From assembly GCA_943369665.1 (NCBI GenBank), contig CALRNX020000009.1:1-64000 (forward strand): DNA of 64,000 bases. Direction: 5' to 3'. The notes beneath the pieces were generated by a model, which was not told the DNA's origin, made no database searches, and saw nothing but the letters and a program-made list of their open reading frames with translations. The translations under genes and the position numbers were made by a program. This document shows, one piece after another, positions 42,859 through 53,475 of this stretch; position 1 is the stretch's first letter, and every line of letters begins with the position of its first letter. The stretch is from UKL13-3 sp943369665 (lineage in GTDB: Bacteria > Bacteroidota > Bacteroidia > UKL13-3).

Positions 42859-44985
42859 TTATTTCACTTCAGATACGCCCAAATTCCACAACACAAAACT
42901 CCACATATCGGCAGCATCTTCTATTAATTTGGTGGTTGGTTTTCCGGCTCCGTGACCGGCTTTAGTATCAATGCGGATTAGCGTAGGGTTCCCGCCTTTC
43001 AATTGTTTGTGCTGCAATTCGGCAGCAAATTTAAAGCTATGTGCCGGCACCACTCTATCATCGTGATCAGCTGTCATGATTAATGTAGCAGGGTAGTTGA
43101 TGCCTTCCTTTACATTGTGCAAAGGCGAATACTTAATGAGGTAATCGAAGTCTTCTTTTTTATCGCTGCTTCCATACTCTACAGCCCAGCCCCAGCCAAC
43201 GGTAAACTTGTGGTATTTCAACATATCCAAAACACCAACAGCCGGAATGGCTACTTTAAACAATTCTGGACGTTGGGTCATACAAGCTCCTACCAATAAT
43301 CCGCCATTGCTTCCGCCATTGATGGCAAGTTTTTCAGATGACGTATATTTTTCAGCGATCAAAAACTCTGCAGCCGAAATAAAATCATCAAATACATTTT
43401 GCTTTTTGTCAAGCATTCCGGCCTTGTGCCAGTCTTCACCATATTCTCCTCCTCCGCGCAAACTCGCAATTGCGTAAACACCGCCTTGTTCCAAAAACAT
43501 GATACGGGAAACACTGAATGCAGGTGTAATCGAAATATTAAACCCTCCGTAACCATATAATAAAGTTGGGTTGGTTCCATCTAGCTTTAATCCTTTTTTG
43601 TGCATGATAAACATCGGCACTTTGGTTCCATCTTTCGAAGTATAAAACACTTGCTTGGTTTCGAAATCTTCGGCATTAAACTTCACTTCTGTTTTGCGGA
43701 ACAATTCAGATTTTCCGGTAGCCAGATCATACTTGTATATTTCACCGGGGTTTGTAAAAGAAGTAAATGTATAGAATGTTTCGGTATCCTCTTTTTTGCC
43801 TCCAATAGCACTTGCTGTTCCAATTCCCGGTAGTTGTATTTCTTCTTTGGCTGTTCCATCAGCATTAAATTTATACAATCGGGTGCTTGCATCTTTCAGG
43901 TAACTGGCAAACAATTTGCCATTCCAATGCGAAACGCTCTCCAACAGATCCTGGTTTTCGGCAATAATTGTTTTCCAGTTTTTTTCATCTGGATTTGCCG
44001 GGTCTACTTCGATCAAACGGTATTTGGCTGCTCCCCTATCTGTGGTGGCCAACAATTTTCCTTCAATATTGTCTACGATAGTATAGTTGTTTTCAAAACC
44101 TTTAAACAGGGTTTTGAATGTTGTTTCGTTTTTGCTGAGATCTTTGATCAAAATTTCGTTCCCACTTGTTCCTTCGCTGATATTAATAAACATAAAACGT
44201 TCATCTTCGGTAATGCCGGCATTAAAATAACGCAATGGATGTTGTTTGTCTTCATACACCAATTCATCGGCCGTTTGTGCTGTTCCGATAGTATGGTAAT
44301 ATATTTTCATGAACTCATTTTGATTGCTAAACTCTTTACCTTTTTTAGGCGCATCATAACGGCTGTAAAAGAATCCGTTGCCTTTCCAGGTTGCTCCACT
44401 AAACTTAACCCACTCTATTTTATCCGTTAGTTTTTCTTTGGTTTCCACGTTCATCACAAAGATCTCGTTCCAGTCGCTGCCGCTTTGTGCCACACCCACT
44501 GCACAGAGTTTATGGTCTTTGCTAAATTCAAAACTTGCCAGCGAAGCTGTTCCATCGGCACTTAGTTTATTGGGATCCAAAAACACTTCCGGCTCTCCGG
44601 TCAATCCTTTTTGGCGATACAAAATGCTTTGGTTTTGGAGGCCTTCATTTTTGAAAAAATAATACCAGTCGCCTTCTTTAAACGGGCTTGAATATTTTGG
44701 GTAATCCCAAATTTGTGTCAAGCGTTTTTTGATATCCTCGCGATATGGGATCTGCGATAAATAATGCTGCGTAACTTCATTTTCTGCTTTCACCCAAGCC
44801 TGCACATCAGCTGCAGTGTCATTTTCCAGCCATTGATAAGGATCTGTAATGTTTGTTCCAAAATAGGTATCTACTACATCCCCTCTTTTCGTTTCGGGAT
44901 ACGCCATCGTTTTTATCATTTTTTGTTTGCTTTTGCCACAGCCAATTAAAGCAACCGCAGCCATTACCAATGTTATTTTTTTCAT
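42859..44985 (-). CDS. prolyl oligopeptidase family lipoprotein
   Basis: A 708-aa S9A serine peptidase. The N-terminal propeller starts near YPETKRGDVVDTYFG. The hydrolase domain carries Ser559 (GGSNGG), Asp643 (DHDDRVV) and His678 (AGHGAG), at almost the same positions as in mammalian POP. VALIGCGKS is a lipobox with Cys16, so it is likely a membrane-anchored periplasmic enzyme cutting short Pro-containing peptides. I start at ATG 44985 rather than the track of codons upstream. Confidence 0.93.
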   Translation of the reverse strand: MKKITLVMAAVALIGCGKSKQKMIKTMAYPETKRGDVVDTYFGTNITDPYQWLENDTAADVQAWVKAENEVTQHYLSQIPYREDIKKRLTQIWDYPKYSSPFKEGDWYYFFKNEGLQNQSILYRQKGLTGEPEVFLDPNKLSADGTASLASFEFSKDHKLCAVGVAQSGSDWNEIFVMNVETKEKLTDKIEWVKFSGATWKGNGFFYSRYDAPKKGKEFSNQNEFMKIYYHTIGTAQTADELVYEDKQHPLRYFNAGITEDERFMFINISEGTSGNEILIKDLSKNETTFKTLFKGFENNYTIVDNIEGKLLATTDRGAAKYRLIEVDPANPDEKNWKTIIAENQDLLESVSHWNGKLFASYLKDASTRLYKFNADGTAKEEIQLPGIGTASAIGGKKEDTETFYTFTSFTNPGEIYKYDLATGKSELFRKTEVKFNAEDFETKQVFYTSKDGTKVPMFIMHKKGLKLDGTNPTLLYGYGGFNISITPAFSVSRIMFLEQGGVYAIASLRGGGEYGEDWHKAGMLDKKQNVFDDFISAAEFLIAEKYTSSEKLAINGGSNGGLLVGACMTQRPELFKVAIPAVGVLDMLKYHKFTVGWGWAVEYGSSDKKEDFDYLIKYSPLHNVKEGINYPATLIMTADHDDRVVPAHSFKFAAELQHKQLKGGNPTLIRIDTKAGHGAGKPTTKLIEDAADMWSFVLWNLGVSEVK

Positions 44986-45042
44986 TTGAATAAAATTTGC
45001 TTTCAAATATAGTTGTTGCAAACAAACATGATTAACCGTTCA

Positions 45043-45085
45043 TAAAAAAAGGAGCCGGTTTTGATACCGACTCCTTTTGTTTTTA
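45043..45085 (-). terminator. intrinsic terminator of the 1576-aa T9SS protein gene
   Basis: Arms 45051-45059 and 45066-45074. The single mismatch on the plus strand (C/A) becomes U-G on the minus-strand RNA, where the stem pairs fully and is followed by a T7 run. This fits termination of the minus-strand gene that ends at 45099. Confidence 0.8.
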
Positions 45086-45098
45086 TCGAACAGGAAAC

Positions 45099-48000
45099 CT
45101 ATCGTTGAATCTGAATTTTTTCAACTGCAAGTCCTTGTTCTGTTTGAACTTGTAACAGGTACATTCCCGGAAGCAATGAGGAAACATCAAGCTGGATACT
45201 GCTGGTTGTGAATTCCTTTTTCATTAACTGTTTCCCCAACAGATCTGTTATGGTAATTGATCCCGTGCTACCCATTAATCCATTTACAAACAAAATACTA
45301 TTGGCAGGATTTGGATACAGGGTGAGGTTGTTCAGCTTATGTTGCTTAGCCAATCCTGTTAAAAAATGTGCAAATGGTGCTGATGAGTTTTGGCAATTGT
45401 TTCCTGATACAACCGTGGTTTTATACTCCCCACTTTGAGCCGCTATTAATATCGTATCGGAAGACCCTGTTGAGATAAGGGAATCGTTTACATACCAGCT
45501 AATAGAGGTATACACTCCGGTAATGTTGGCACGTAATGTGTCGCCTCCAACAAGCTCAATACTTACTGTTGCCGCATCGTTTACCGATACAAGGGCAATA
45601 TTGCTCACCAGCAAACCACAACCATTGCTCACTTCTACAAAATATGAACCTGCATCGCCCAGAGTAATATTGTTTAATAACAATATAGCACTTGTGCTTA
45701 TTAGCGAAGTATCTTTAAACCATCTGTATTGAACATCGGAACCGGAAACATTGATCGAAAGTTCCAAGGTATTTCCTTTACATACAGAAGTGTCGGCCAA
45801 TATTGAGTTAATGCTTAATGCCTCTGTAAGTGTAAGCCTTACTGTTTGCGAAGTAGTGTTTCCGCAACTGTTTGTAACCACACAAGTATATTCTCCCGTA
45901 TCGGTAACTGCTGCATTTTGAACAACAAATGTATCGGCAGTTCCAAGGTTCTGGGTTCCCTTTTTCCATTGATACGACAATGGAGTAAGCGAGGTTGCCA
46001 CTACACGAAATACGGCATTGGATCCATCGCAAGTATGAACGTCAACAGGTTGGCCGGTAATAACAGGAACGGTGTTGATGCTCACATCTATCGTGTCGCT
46101 GTTGAATATAGCACACTGGCTGTTGATACTAATCGTGTATTTTCCAGCCGAGGCATTATTAACCGAACCAAGAACGAGATTCGGGCTATTTGTTCCAGTT
46201 GCCGCTCCGTTTTTGCGCCATTGGTATGAGGTTGGCGTACCCGTTAACACGATCGCTTTTAATGTCAAAGCAGATCCTAAACAAACAATGGTATCGGAAG
46301 TTAAACTCACTGAAATAGCCTGGTTGCCATTTCGCACCGTTTTAATCGTATCCGATATTGTTGTACAACCCATTGGATTCACATAAACCTGAACATTTGC
46401 CGTTGTATTTACTGTATAGCTTAACTTGTTATATGATGCAGAATCCATTACTCCATTAACAAACCAAAAGTGATTGAAGGCTCCGATTTGTGCTGTATCA
46501 ATTGTTAAAACGGTACTATCGCCATTGCAAAAAGTAAGCGGACGCGAATTGGTGATAACAGGTTTGTTGGCAATCGGTGTAATGGTTATCATATAGGATT
46601 CGTCAGATGTAGTTCCCGATTCGCCAACAATACGGATAAGGTATGTTCCGGCTTTAACTGAATTTGGAATTTTTACTTTATGTGAAACAAGGGTATTGGT
46701 ATTTGGAAATGTAGCAAGTGTTATCGGGTTGGTAAAACTCCAGTTCAGGTCAGAGAGCTGAACGGTATGATTATTATAAATACCCACAGAAGTATAGGTA
46801 ACTTCTACGCTATCGTTTCCGCAAACGCTGGAATTGCTCAACGGCATTTGTATTATACTTTCGAAACGGCTGTATGGTATAGCTTCGTGCAATATTGTTT
46901 TAAGATTCACGCGGCCATCATTGCGGGCAACGGGTGTGGTGCTCGATTGCCATAATGCATGTACTGTTCCATTTGAGTTGTTAGTTGTTGATGCAAAACT
47001 ATTATCTATTCCAAGGTGAGCCGATTGTGTTAAGTTTTGCGGTAGCGACCAACTCATTCCTCCATCAACGCTCATGATCCCAAAAACATCGCGCCTATTT
47101 ACAACCGTTGTGTTATCATATGTTCCCATTACGGGAGCACTAAATGTAACAAATAAAGCACCATTTGATCCAAGAATACTTGCTGATGGATACGATGCCA
47201 ATCCGGCATTATTGCTTAGCACAAAATCCCCGGCAGAATAACCTGTTTGCGCTGCAGATGCAATTTCAACAAGCGAATCGGTTGGCCAGTTTTCTTTCCA
47301 AAACAATAAACCATCTGTGTTGGGGAAATAATTCCAAAGCCCATCTCCTGCAATATCATCCTGCAAAAACATTCTTCCGGTAAACACATTTGCGAAATTA
47401 TTATTATCGATAACCAAACTCATTATACCATCTGTGCTTTCCGTATTGGGTGTAATGGTATTGCCATCAAATCCTGCCGGAAATGTTTTGATGGTTTTGG
47501 ATGTCCATGTTTGACCTGCGTCCACCGATTTCCATAAAACCAATTTATTATTATTACCACCTGCAACGATTGCCACAGTACTTCCTTTTACCTGTATAGC
47601 ATACGTTTCAGAACTAGTATATGCAAATCCATTGGCGATATCATACCCCGGCAAATTGATGGCTATGTCCCAGGTATTGCCGGCATTTGTACTGCGGTAG
47701 TATACCACTTTTGCTCCGGTCACAATACCTGTATCAAGTGCGATCACATGAATGGTATCGCCATTACCGGCAGCAATGCGGGGCCACATTCCTTTTGCGA
47801 AATCAATTATTTCTGTCCAGTTTCCTGTGCCTACCGTATCTCTTTTGAACAAAGAAAGTTTTTGAGAACCTGAATGTGCCACCACTATTTCTTTACCCGT
47901 TTTTGTAACTGCAAGAGAAGGAAATCCGGTACGAAAACTTTCGATTCGGGAAGTTGTCGGAGCACCCCATGTTGTTCCATTGTAATGATTGTAAAAAGAT

Positions 48001-49829
48001 CCCCTGTCGGCTGTAGCAGTATTGGTTTCATCCATTGAGCCGGTGAACACTGCTGCCAGTTTGCTTCCTGAAAGCTGAATCCTGTTGTTGATTGCTCCAT
48101 TGGTTTGGTTATCATAATAGGTGTAACCAATAGCCTGGCCAATTTTAGGGACCGTCAGCAGTATTGAATCGCTTGACTGTCCGCCACAAGTTAAAGCACG
48201 ATAATATTTTGTTGACGTAGCTGTAATTTCAAAAGTAGCGGTCGTTGCTCCGGGCAGGTTTGTCCATTTACCTTCCAATGTGCGGCTTTGCCATTGTATA
48301 CTGTTAAACAATCCTGAACAACTTAGTTGTGCTTTGGTTCCTTTATAAAGTAATGAAACCGGTTGTCCCGAAGAAATATCCGATAAGCTAACGACACGAG
48401 GTCCATTGATATAAATGGTTGTGGATGTATCATTCCAGTCAGTCCCCGCAGTGCTGTTAAACAATGAAATATACGTTGAAATAAGGTATTCGGAAGTAGC
48501 GGCATTTAATGTTCCACCCGACCATTTTTGCGTTAGTGTTTGTCCGGGTTGAAGTGTTCCCGTAACGATTGATTCATCAAGTGAAAAGGGCGCTGAATAG
48601 AAATTAGTGCCCACCAATTTTGATTGAATAACAAACGTGGCTGATGCCAAAGCACTATCAAACGCAATCGGTGTTGACCCTGTATTCAGTATTTTCACTT
48701 CCAATGTATCTTTCCCGAAACAATCAGTTTTGCCGCCACCCACTTGTGTGGTCATCACGGCTATATCCATTAGTGGTGTAGCATAACTCATTACACCAGT
48801 CTCGTTTCCATTTAAGTAACGGCCTCCCAACCATATTGTACCATTTGGTGAGGTGCCTATAACTCCTTCATTGTAGATTCCGGCATTACCTAAATTGGCT
48901 GGTAATGGGCGCCAGTTTTTTCCTTCATCATAACTAAAATGAACATCACTTCCACTAAGTGTTATATGCATCCCGGCATTGGCCGAGATAGCAGAATAAC
49001 CAACTGCGTTATTATCAAGATAACCTACCCAATCAGATGTTTGCCACGTTTGTCCCGCATTTGTGGAACGAGCCAATTTTGTTGGGCCATTTGGAAGGTA
49101 ACATAAGGCTAATAGTTCTGTTGCATTTTTAGGTTGTACCCACGCTGTGTAAGCAGTATCCACTCCAATTAAAGCAGAAGAGTAAGTCCAGTTAAGCCCT
49201 TTATTAGTGGATACAAAAGCCCTTCCTTTGGTTGTAACAAAAGAGATAAAATTGCCGGATGCCGAAAATTTATTAACCGTTCCATATTCCTGACTCTGAC
49301 TTGCAGGAATGTTTGCCTGTGCCACTCTTGTCCAATTTGTACCGCCATTTGTGGTCGTATAAATTTCAAAATACCCACCATTCGGGTCACCCATGCATAC
49401 CCCATTATTGGCATCAAAAAAATGTACAAAATTGGGGAAACCGTCCGGTGCGGCAAAGGTTGCTGTTGTTTGTTGTGTCCAACTGGCACCTCCATTATTG
49501 GTTCTGAATATTCCACCTCCACCGGTTGCATTAAACATTGCAACCCAAGCTGTATCAGCATTAATGGCCGAAATGTTTGAGGGGGTGTAGGAACTGAAAC
49601 CTGTTATGGTAAAATGAGTCCATGATGCTCCACCATTTATACTTCTGGCAAACCGGTTTCCTGAAACTGCTTGTGAAGTATCTCGCCCCGCCAACCATAC
49701 TACCTGTTTACTTGGTGAACTAATGCATGCAATACTGGTAGCCTGCGAAAAATTAGGATCTTGATTTGTCCACTGCGCCTGTGATGATAACGCAAAAACA
49801 AGCAACAAAAATAAGTAGGTATTTTTCAT
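45099..49829 (-). CDS. T9SS-secreted protein with Asp-box propellers and Ig-like domains
   Basis: A 1576-aa secreted protein. Signal peptide (1-19). A BNR/Asp-box propeller (about 20-345) has SINGGASWT, TNNGGASWT, TTNGGTNWT, TNKGLNWT, TNAGQTW and DEGKNW. An Ig/CARDB-like region follows (about 355-560), then a second Asp-box set (about 565-985; STNAGNTW, SVDAGQTWT, SVDGGMSW). Ig-like modules follow (about 1085-1480, Cys pairs and YQWRKNG, YQWKKG, YRWFKD). The T9SS type A domain (about 1500-1576) has LTLYPNPANS and PGMYLLQV. Likely a surface adhesin or glycan-binding protein. The sialidase catalytic residues are not recognisable, so enzymatic activity is not claimed. Confidence 0.87.
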   Translation of the reverse strand: MKNTYLFLLLVFALSSQAQWTNQDPNFSQATSIACISSPSKQVVWLAGRDTSQAVSGNRFARSINGGASWTHFTITGFSSYTPSNISAINADTAWVAMFNATGGGGIFRTNNGGASWTQQTTATFAAPDGFPNFVHFFDANNGVCMGDPNGGYFEIYTTTNGGTNWTRVAQANIPASQSQEYGTVNKFSASGNFISFVTTKGRAFVSTNKGLNWTYSSALIGVDTAYTAWVQPKNATELLALCYLPNGPTKLARSTNAGQTWQTSDWVGYLDNNAVGYSAISANAGMHITLSGSDVHFSYDEGKNWRPLPANLGNAGIYNEGVIGTSPNGTIWLGGRYLNGNETGVMSYATPLMDIAVMTTQVGGGKTDCFGKDTLEVKILNTGSTPIAFDSALASATFVIQSKLVGTNFYSAPFSLDESIVTGTLQPGQTLTQKWSGGTLNAATSEYLISTYISLFNSTAGTDWNDTSTTIYINGPRVVSLSDISSGQPVSLLYKGTKAQLSCSGLFNSIQWQSRTLEGKWTNLPGATTATFEITATSTKYYRALTCGGQSSDSILLTVPKIGQAIGYTYYDNQTNGAINNRIQLSGSKLAAVFTGSMDETNTATADRGSFYNHYNGTTWGAPTTSRIESFRTGFPSLAVTKTGKEIVVAHSGSQKLSLFKRDTVGTGNWTEIIDFAKGMWPRIAAGNGDTIHVIALDTGIVTGAKVVYYRSTNAGNTWDIAINLPGYDIANGFAYTSSETYAIQVKGSTVAIVAGGNNNKLVLWKSVDAGQTWTSKTIKTFPAGFDGNTITPNTESTDGIMSLVIDNNNFANVFTGRMFLQDDIAGDGLWNYFPNTDGLLFWKENWPTDSLVEIASAAQTGYSAGDFVLSNNAGLASYPSASILGSNGALFVTFSAPVMGTYDNTTVVNRRDVFGIMSVDGGMSWSLPQNLTQSAHLGIDNSFASTTNNSNGTVHALWQSSTTPVARNDGRVNLKTILHEAIPYSRFESIIQMPLSNSSVCGNDSVEVTYTSVGIYNNHTVQLSDLNWSFTNPITLATFPNTNTLVSHKVKIPNSVKAGTYLIRIVGESGTTSDESYMITITPIANKPVITNSRPLTFCNGDSTVLTIDTAQIGAFNHFWFVNGVMDSASYNKLSYTVNTTANVQVYVNPMGCTTISDTIKTVRNGNQAISVSLTSDTIVCLGSALTLKAIVLTGTPTSYQWRKNGAATGTNSPNLVLGSVNNASAGKYTISINSQCAIFNSDTIDVSINTVPVITGQPVDVHTCDGSNAVFRVVATSLTPLSYQWKKGTQNLGTADTFVVQNAAVTDTGEYTCVVTNSCGNTTSQTVRLTLTEALSINSILADTSVCKGNTLELSINVSGSDVQYRWFKDTSLISTSAILLLNNITLGDAGSYFVEVSNGCGLLVSNIALVSVNDAATVSIELVGGDTLRANITGVYTSISWYVNDSLISTGSSDTILIAAQSGEYKTTVVSGNNCQNSSAPFAHFLTGLAKQHKLNNLTLYPNPANSILFVNGLMGSTGSITITDLLGKQLMKKEFTTSSIQLDVSSLLPGMYLLQVQTEQGLAVEKIQIQR

Positions 49830-50021
49830 AATGATTATTGTGATTGATTGTTCAAATAGAGGCCATCATTCTCAATCTAAAATACCTATATTCAGGTATT
49901 TTACACCATTGTTTAACCACTATTTGCTTATCCTTATGAATCTATCCTTGATCCTTAAAACCGCTTGTTTAAACCGAAAACGGTTGAAGGGTTCGCATCT
50001 GTCTGTAAAAATACTGCCCCT

Positions 50022-50648
50022 TTATATTTTACTTTTTGTCAGGTGTTGGGTATTATTTGCCTGTATTAATTGAAAACCCGATTCGGAAAGTGAAAGTTGA
50101 TACAAACACAAATTACTGTGTTGAAAATGTTCCATCTCTGTAAGGGGTTTATTCAGCAATAAACATAAAAAACTTTTGAGCGCACGTCCATGCATGCATA
50201 TCAAAATGTTTCGATCAGTTGTGTTGCTGCGCAATATTTCAACAACCTTTTGTTGCCGTTTCTGCAATTCTATCGGACTTTCGCCTTGTTCAATTTTGCT
50301 ATCCAATTGTCCGTTGTTCCATTCATTGATCATTTGCCAATACACCAGGCGTTGCATTTCGGTTTGTTGTTTTCCTTCAAAAATCCCCCAACTGATTTCA
50401 TTCAACTCGGGTAAAATAATATGTTTAAGGCCTCTTGCTAAAAACCCTTTCACGCTTTGATGTGTTCGTTGAAGGGCTGAAGTATACACTACATCAAACG
50501 GGATATGCTTATACCCGGCAAAAAACAACTCGGCCTGCTGGTGTCCGGTTTCATTCAGTTCAGTATCCACTCCGCTACCTTGCACAATATTTTGTTTGTT
50601 AAAGTCAGTTTCGCCATGCCGAATGATGTAAATATTTTTAGGATACAT
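50022..50648 (-). CDS. histidine phosphatase family protein
   Basis: A 208-aa phosphoglycerate-mutase-like enzyme. IIRHGETDFNKQ has the catalytic His (11). EISWGIFEGKQ, EQGESPIELQ and a MHGRALKSF second His complete the set. Possible roles include alpha-ribazole phosphatase or another small phosphomonoesterase. The 192-nt gap before it (49830-50021) shows nothing more. Confidence 0.85.
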   Translation of the reverse strand: MYPKNIYIIRHGETDFNKQNIVQGSGVDTELNETGHQQAELFFAGYKHIPFDVVYTSALQRTHQSVKGFLARGLKHIILPELNEISWGIFEGKQQTEMQRLVYWQMINEWNNGQLDSKIEQGESPIELQKRQQKVVEILRSNTTDRNILICMHGRALKSFLCLLLNKPLTEMEHFQHSNLCLYQLSLSESGFQLIQANNTQHLTKSKI

Positions 50649-50700
50649 AACAGTTTATCAGGTTTTTGTTGAGAAATATAGATTAATTTGTGCAACAAAT

Positions 50701-53001
50701 ATGGCTGATTTAAACTTAACCCCTTCCCCTTCTGATATAGACGCGTTAATTACCTCTCTGAACGATATTGTGTTTGAAGTTGACGCGTCCGGAAAATTTA
50801 TACAAGCCTGGGCCGATAATGAAAGTAGGTTTTTTGTTCCCAAATCCGTTATTCTCAACTCTACCATTGCCGATATTTTTCCTTCGGATCATACAGCATT
50901 GTTTATGTCGGCTATAAACGATGTGATTGCCAACCACGAACCCAGGGAAGTAGAATACCAATCTCCCTATTCGGAAACCCAATATTTTGCAGGACGGTTT
51001 CAATACCTGCGAAATTCCGACAATCATGTAGTGGTATCCATACGCGATATATCAGCGGCCAAAAATGCGGAACTTAAGCTCAAAGAAAGCGAACAGCGTT
51101 TTAGGATACTGATCCAAACCTCATCTGATGTGATTACCGTGCTCGACAAAGATGGAAAGATCATTTTTGACAGTTTCTCTTTGCTCACACAATTTGGTTA
51201 CGATACACCACTTACCGGAAAAACCATTTTTGATTTTATACACCCGGAAGATGTAGATTTTGCCGTTAGCAAGTTTAAAGCGTTTCAACAACGCCCCGGT
51301 ATTACAGAACCCATCGAATTCAGGTTTAAGGGAGGAGACGGAGTATGGCGACATGTTGAATCCATTGGGAATAACCTGTTCGACCATCCTGCCATTAAAG
51401 GATACGTTATCAACTCAAGGGATATTACCCAGCGCAAACAAATGCAAAATGTTATTGACGACTCGAGCAATAAACTGAAAGGTATCCTGGAAAGCACAAA
51501 CGATAATATATTTGCAGTTGATCCTCAATACCGATACACATCATTTAACAGTGCGCACAAAGAAACCATAAAACTACTATACAATACTGATATCCAACTC
51601 GGCCAATCTGCGCTCATTGACAATAACGACTTAAGTAAACGCGATAAGAGTGCCATGAAAAAATTCTTCGACAGGTGTCTGGCCGGAGAACGTTTTGCTG
51701 TTGTGTACGAGGTCGACAATCCTAATATTCCGCTTAGTTATTCCGAAATGAATTTTAATCCCATTAAGGATGAACGGGATCAGGTGGCAGGAGTGGCTGT
51801 TTTTTCTACCGATATAACCGATAAAGTAAAAGCGGAACAAGATCTTATTAAAGCAAAAAATGAGGCCATTGCTGCTGCCAATACCAAATCGGAATTTTTA
51901 TCCAATATGAGCCACGAGATCAGAACTCCCATCAATGCCATTATGGGACTTACTGAATTACTGATGGCGAAAATGACAGATGAAGAGATTACTCAATACC
52001 TTCAATCCATTAAATACTCTACAGATAGCTTGTTGGTGGTGATCAATGATATTTTAGATTTTTCGAAAATTGATGCCGGCAAAATTTCATTGGAGAATAT
52101 TGACTTTAATATTCGTGATAATGTTGCAGCCATTTCTAAAATGTTTAAGCTAAAATCCGAATCCAAAGGATTAAATTTTACAACAGCAATCGACCCGCAA
52201 ATACCTTCCTTTATTAAAGGAGATCCGTATCGATTGAGCCAGATCCTGGTTAACCTCATCGGGAATGCGATCAAATTTACAAGTCAGGGCTTTGTTTCAT
52301 TATCTGTAAATTTACAAGAACAAACACCGGAAACAATCCGATTGGTATTTAAAATTGCTGATTCGGGAATTGGTATTCCCGAAAGCCAGAAGGACCTGAT
52401 CTTTGAAAGTTTTAACCAAGGTTACACAGACATTACGCGCAAATTCGGTGGTTCGGGATTAGGGTTGGCCATTACACAAAAATTAACCTTGCTGCAAGGA
52501 GGCAAAATATCCATGCAAAGTGAGTTGAATAAAGGAAGTGAATTCACTGTTGAAATTCCATACTCTCCGGCCGCAACGGTAGCACCAAAAGTTGCCGAAG
52601 ACAAAGCTAAAAATGAGCGCTCGCTAAAAGGAAAACGCATCTTGATTGCGGAAGACAATGTAATGAACCAATTTGTGGTGAAACAGATCCTGTTGCTGTG
52701 GAATGCCGCTTATGATATAGCCGCAAACGGTTTGGAGGCCGTTGAGTTGCTTAAAAAGAATCATTATCATTTGGTGCTGATGGATCTGCAAATGCCCGAA
52801 ATGAGTGGGTATGACGCAACAAACTATATTCGCTCCAAAAATACTGATGTACTTAATCCTGCCATTCCTATTATTGCATTAACTGCCGATGCATTTATGG
52901 AAACAAAAAGGAAAGTGTTGGAAGGAGGAATGAACGATTTTATTTCCAAACCATTTACGCAGGAAGAGTTGTATACCAAAATAACAAAGCATATGCTTTA
53001 A
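50701..53001 (+). CDS. soluble PAS hybrid histidine kinase
   Basis: A 766-aa kinase with no membrane helix. PAS domains: about 12-120, 130-248 and 255-385. HisKA with His405 in NMSHEIRTPIN. HATPase (about 505-622; N-box NAIKFT, DSGIGIPE, GSGLGLAI). C-terminal receiver (about 645-766; acid pocket ED, phospho-acceptor Asp695, Lys750). The sensory PAS modules would read a cytoplasmic signal. It is followed by the thioesterase gene after 6 nt, although a joint transcript may not mean a joint function. No output DNA-binding domain. Confidence 0.93.
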   Translation: MADLNLTPSPSDIDALITSLNDIVFEVDASGKFIQAWADNESRFFVPKSVILNSTIADIFPSDHTALFMSAINDVIANHEPREVEYQSPYSETQYFAGRFQYLRNSDNHVVVSIRDISAAKNAELKLKESEQRFRILIQTSSDVITVLDKDGKIIFDSFSLLTQFGYDTPLTGKTIFDFIHPEDVDFAVSKFKAFQQRPGITEPIEFRFKGGDGVWRHVESIGNNLFDHPAIKGYVINSRDITQRKQMQNVIDDSSNKLKGILESTNDNIFAVDPQYRYTSFNSAHKETIKLLYNTDIQLGQSALIDNNDLSKRDKSAMKKFFDRCLAGERFAVVYEVDNPNIPLSYSEMNFNPIKDERDQVAGVAVFSTDITDKVKAEQDLIKAKNEAIAAANTKSEFLSNMSHEIRTPINAIMGLTELLMAKMTDEEITQYLQSIKYSTDSLLVVINDILDFSKIDAGKISLENIDFNIRDNVAAISKMFKLKSESKGLNFTTAIDPQIPSFIKGDPYRLSQILVNLIGNAIKFTSQGFVSLSVNLQEQTPETIRLVFKIADSGIGIPESQKDLIFESFNQGYTDITRKFGGSGLGLAITQKLTLLQGGKISMQSELNKGSEFTVEIPYSPAATVAPKVAEDKAKNERSLKGKRILIAEDNVMNQFVVKQILLLWNAAYDIAANGLEAVELLKKNHYHLVLMDLQMPEMSGYDATNYIRSKNTDVLNPAIPIIALTADAFMETKRKVLEGGMNDFISKPFTQEELYTKITKHML

Positions 53002-53007
53002 ACCGAA

Positions 53008-53475
53008 ATGATGAGTATATTTAAAGGAAATATTGATTTACACAAAATAAATGCCCGCAATAAAAACACCTTGTGCGAATGGATTGGCATTGAAGTAACG
53101 GAGTTTGGAGAGGATTACCTTAAGGCCACAATGCCTGTTGACCACCGAACGGTTCAACCACTGCGTATTGTAAATGGTGGAGCATATTGCGTACTTGCCG
53201 AAAGTATCGGGAGCACTGCTGCCAATTTGTGTTTGGACAGGGAAAAATATGTTGCGGTAGGATTGGATATAAATGCCAATCACATACGCTCAGCTCACGA
53301 AGGGAGTGGTTATGTAACAGGTGTTGCCAAACCCATTCACCTCGGACGAACCACTCAGGTATGGGAAATAAGAATAACCGACCAACAAGATAAACTTTGC
53401 TGTATCAGCCGCTTAACCATGGCCGTAATTGAATTGAATAAAGATGAACGAAAATTTGATCCGCCAAAGGTTTAA
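53008..53475 (+). CDS. PaaI/MenI-type hotdog thioesterase
   Basis: A 155-aa hotdog-fold thioesterase. VNGGAYCVLAESIGSTAA carries the catalytic Glu and a helix, and NANHIRSAHEGSGYVTGVAKPIHLGR follows as in PaaI/YbgC relatives. Its 3' end overlaps the isochorismate synthase gene by 32 nt, so a role as 1,4-dihydroxy-2-naphthoyl-CoA hydrolase in menaquinone synthesis is likely. A neighbouring start at 53011 is equally possible. Confidence 0.82.
   Translation: MMSIFKGNIDLHKINARNKNTLCEWIGIEVTEFGEDYLKATMPVDHRTVQPLRIVNGGAYCVLAESIGSTAANLCLDREKYVAVGLDINANHIRSAHEGSGYVTGVAKPIHLGRTTQVWEIRITDQQDKLCCISRLTMAVIELNKDERKFDPPKV

Noticed and set aside
43834..44430. A 198-codon plus-strand frame
   Set aside because: It is the antisense shadow of the prolyl oligopeptidase propeller; Phe/Ile/Cys-rich product with no family look.
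45099..49829. Sialidase activity for the Asp-box protein
   Set aside because: Asp-boxes are fold markers only; I could not see the Arg triad, Tyr and Glu set needed for catalysis.
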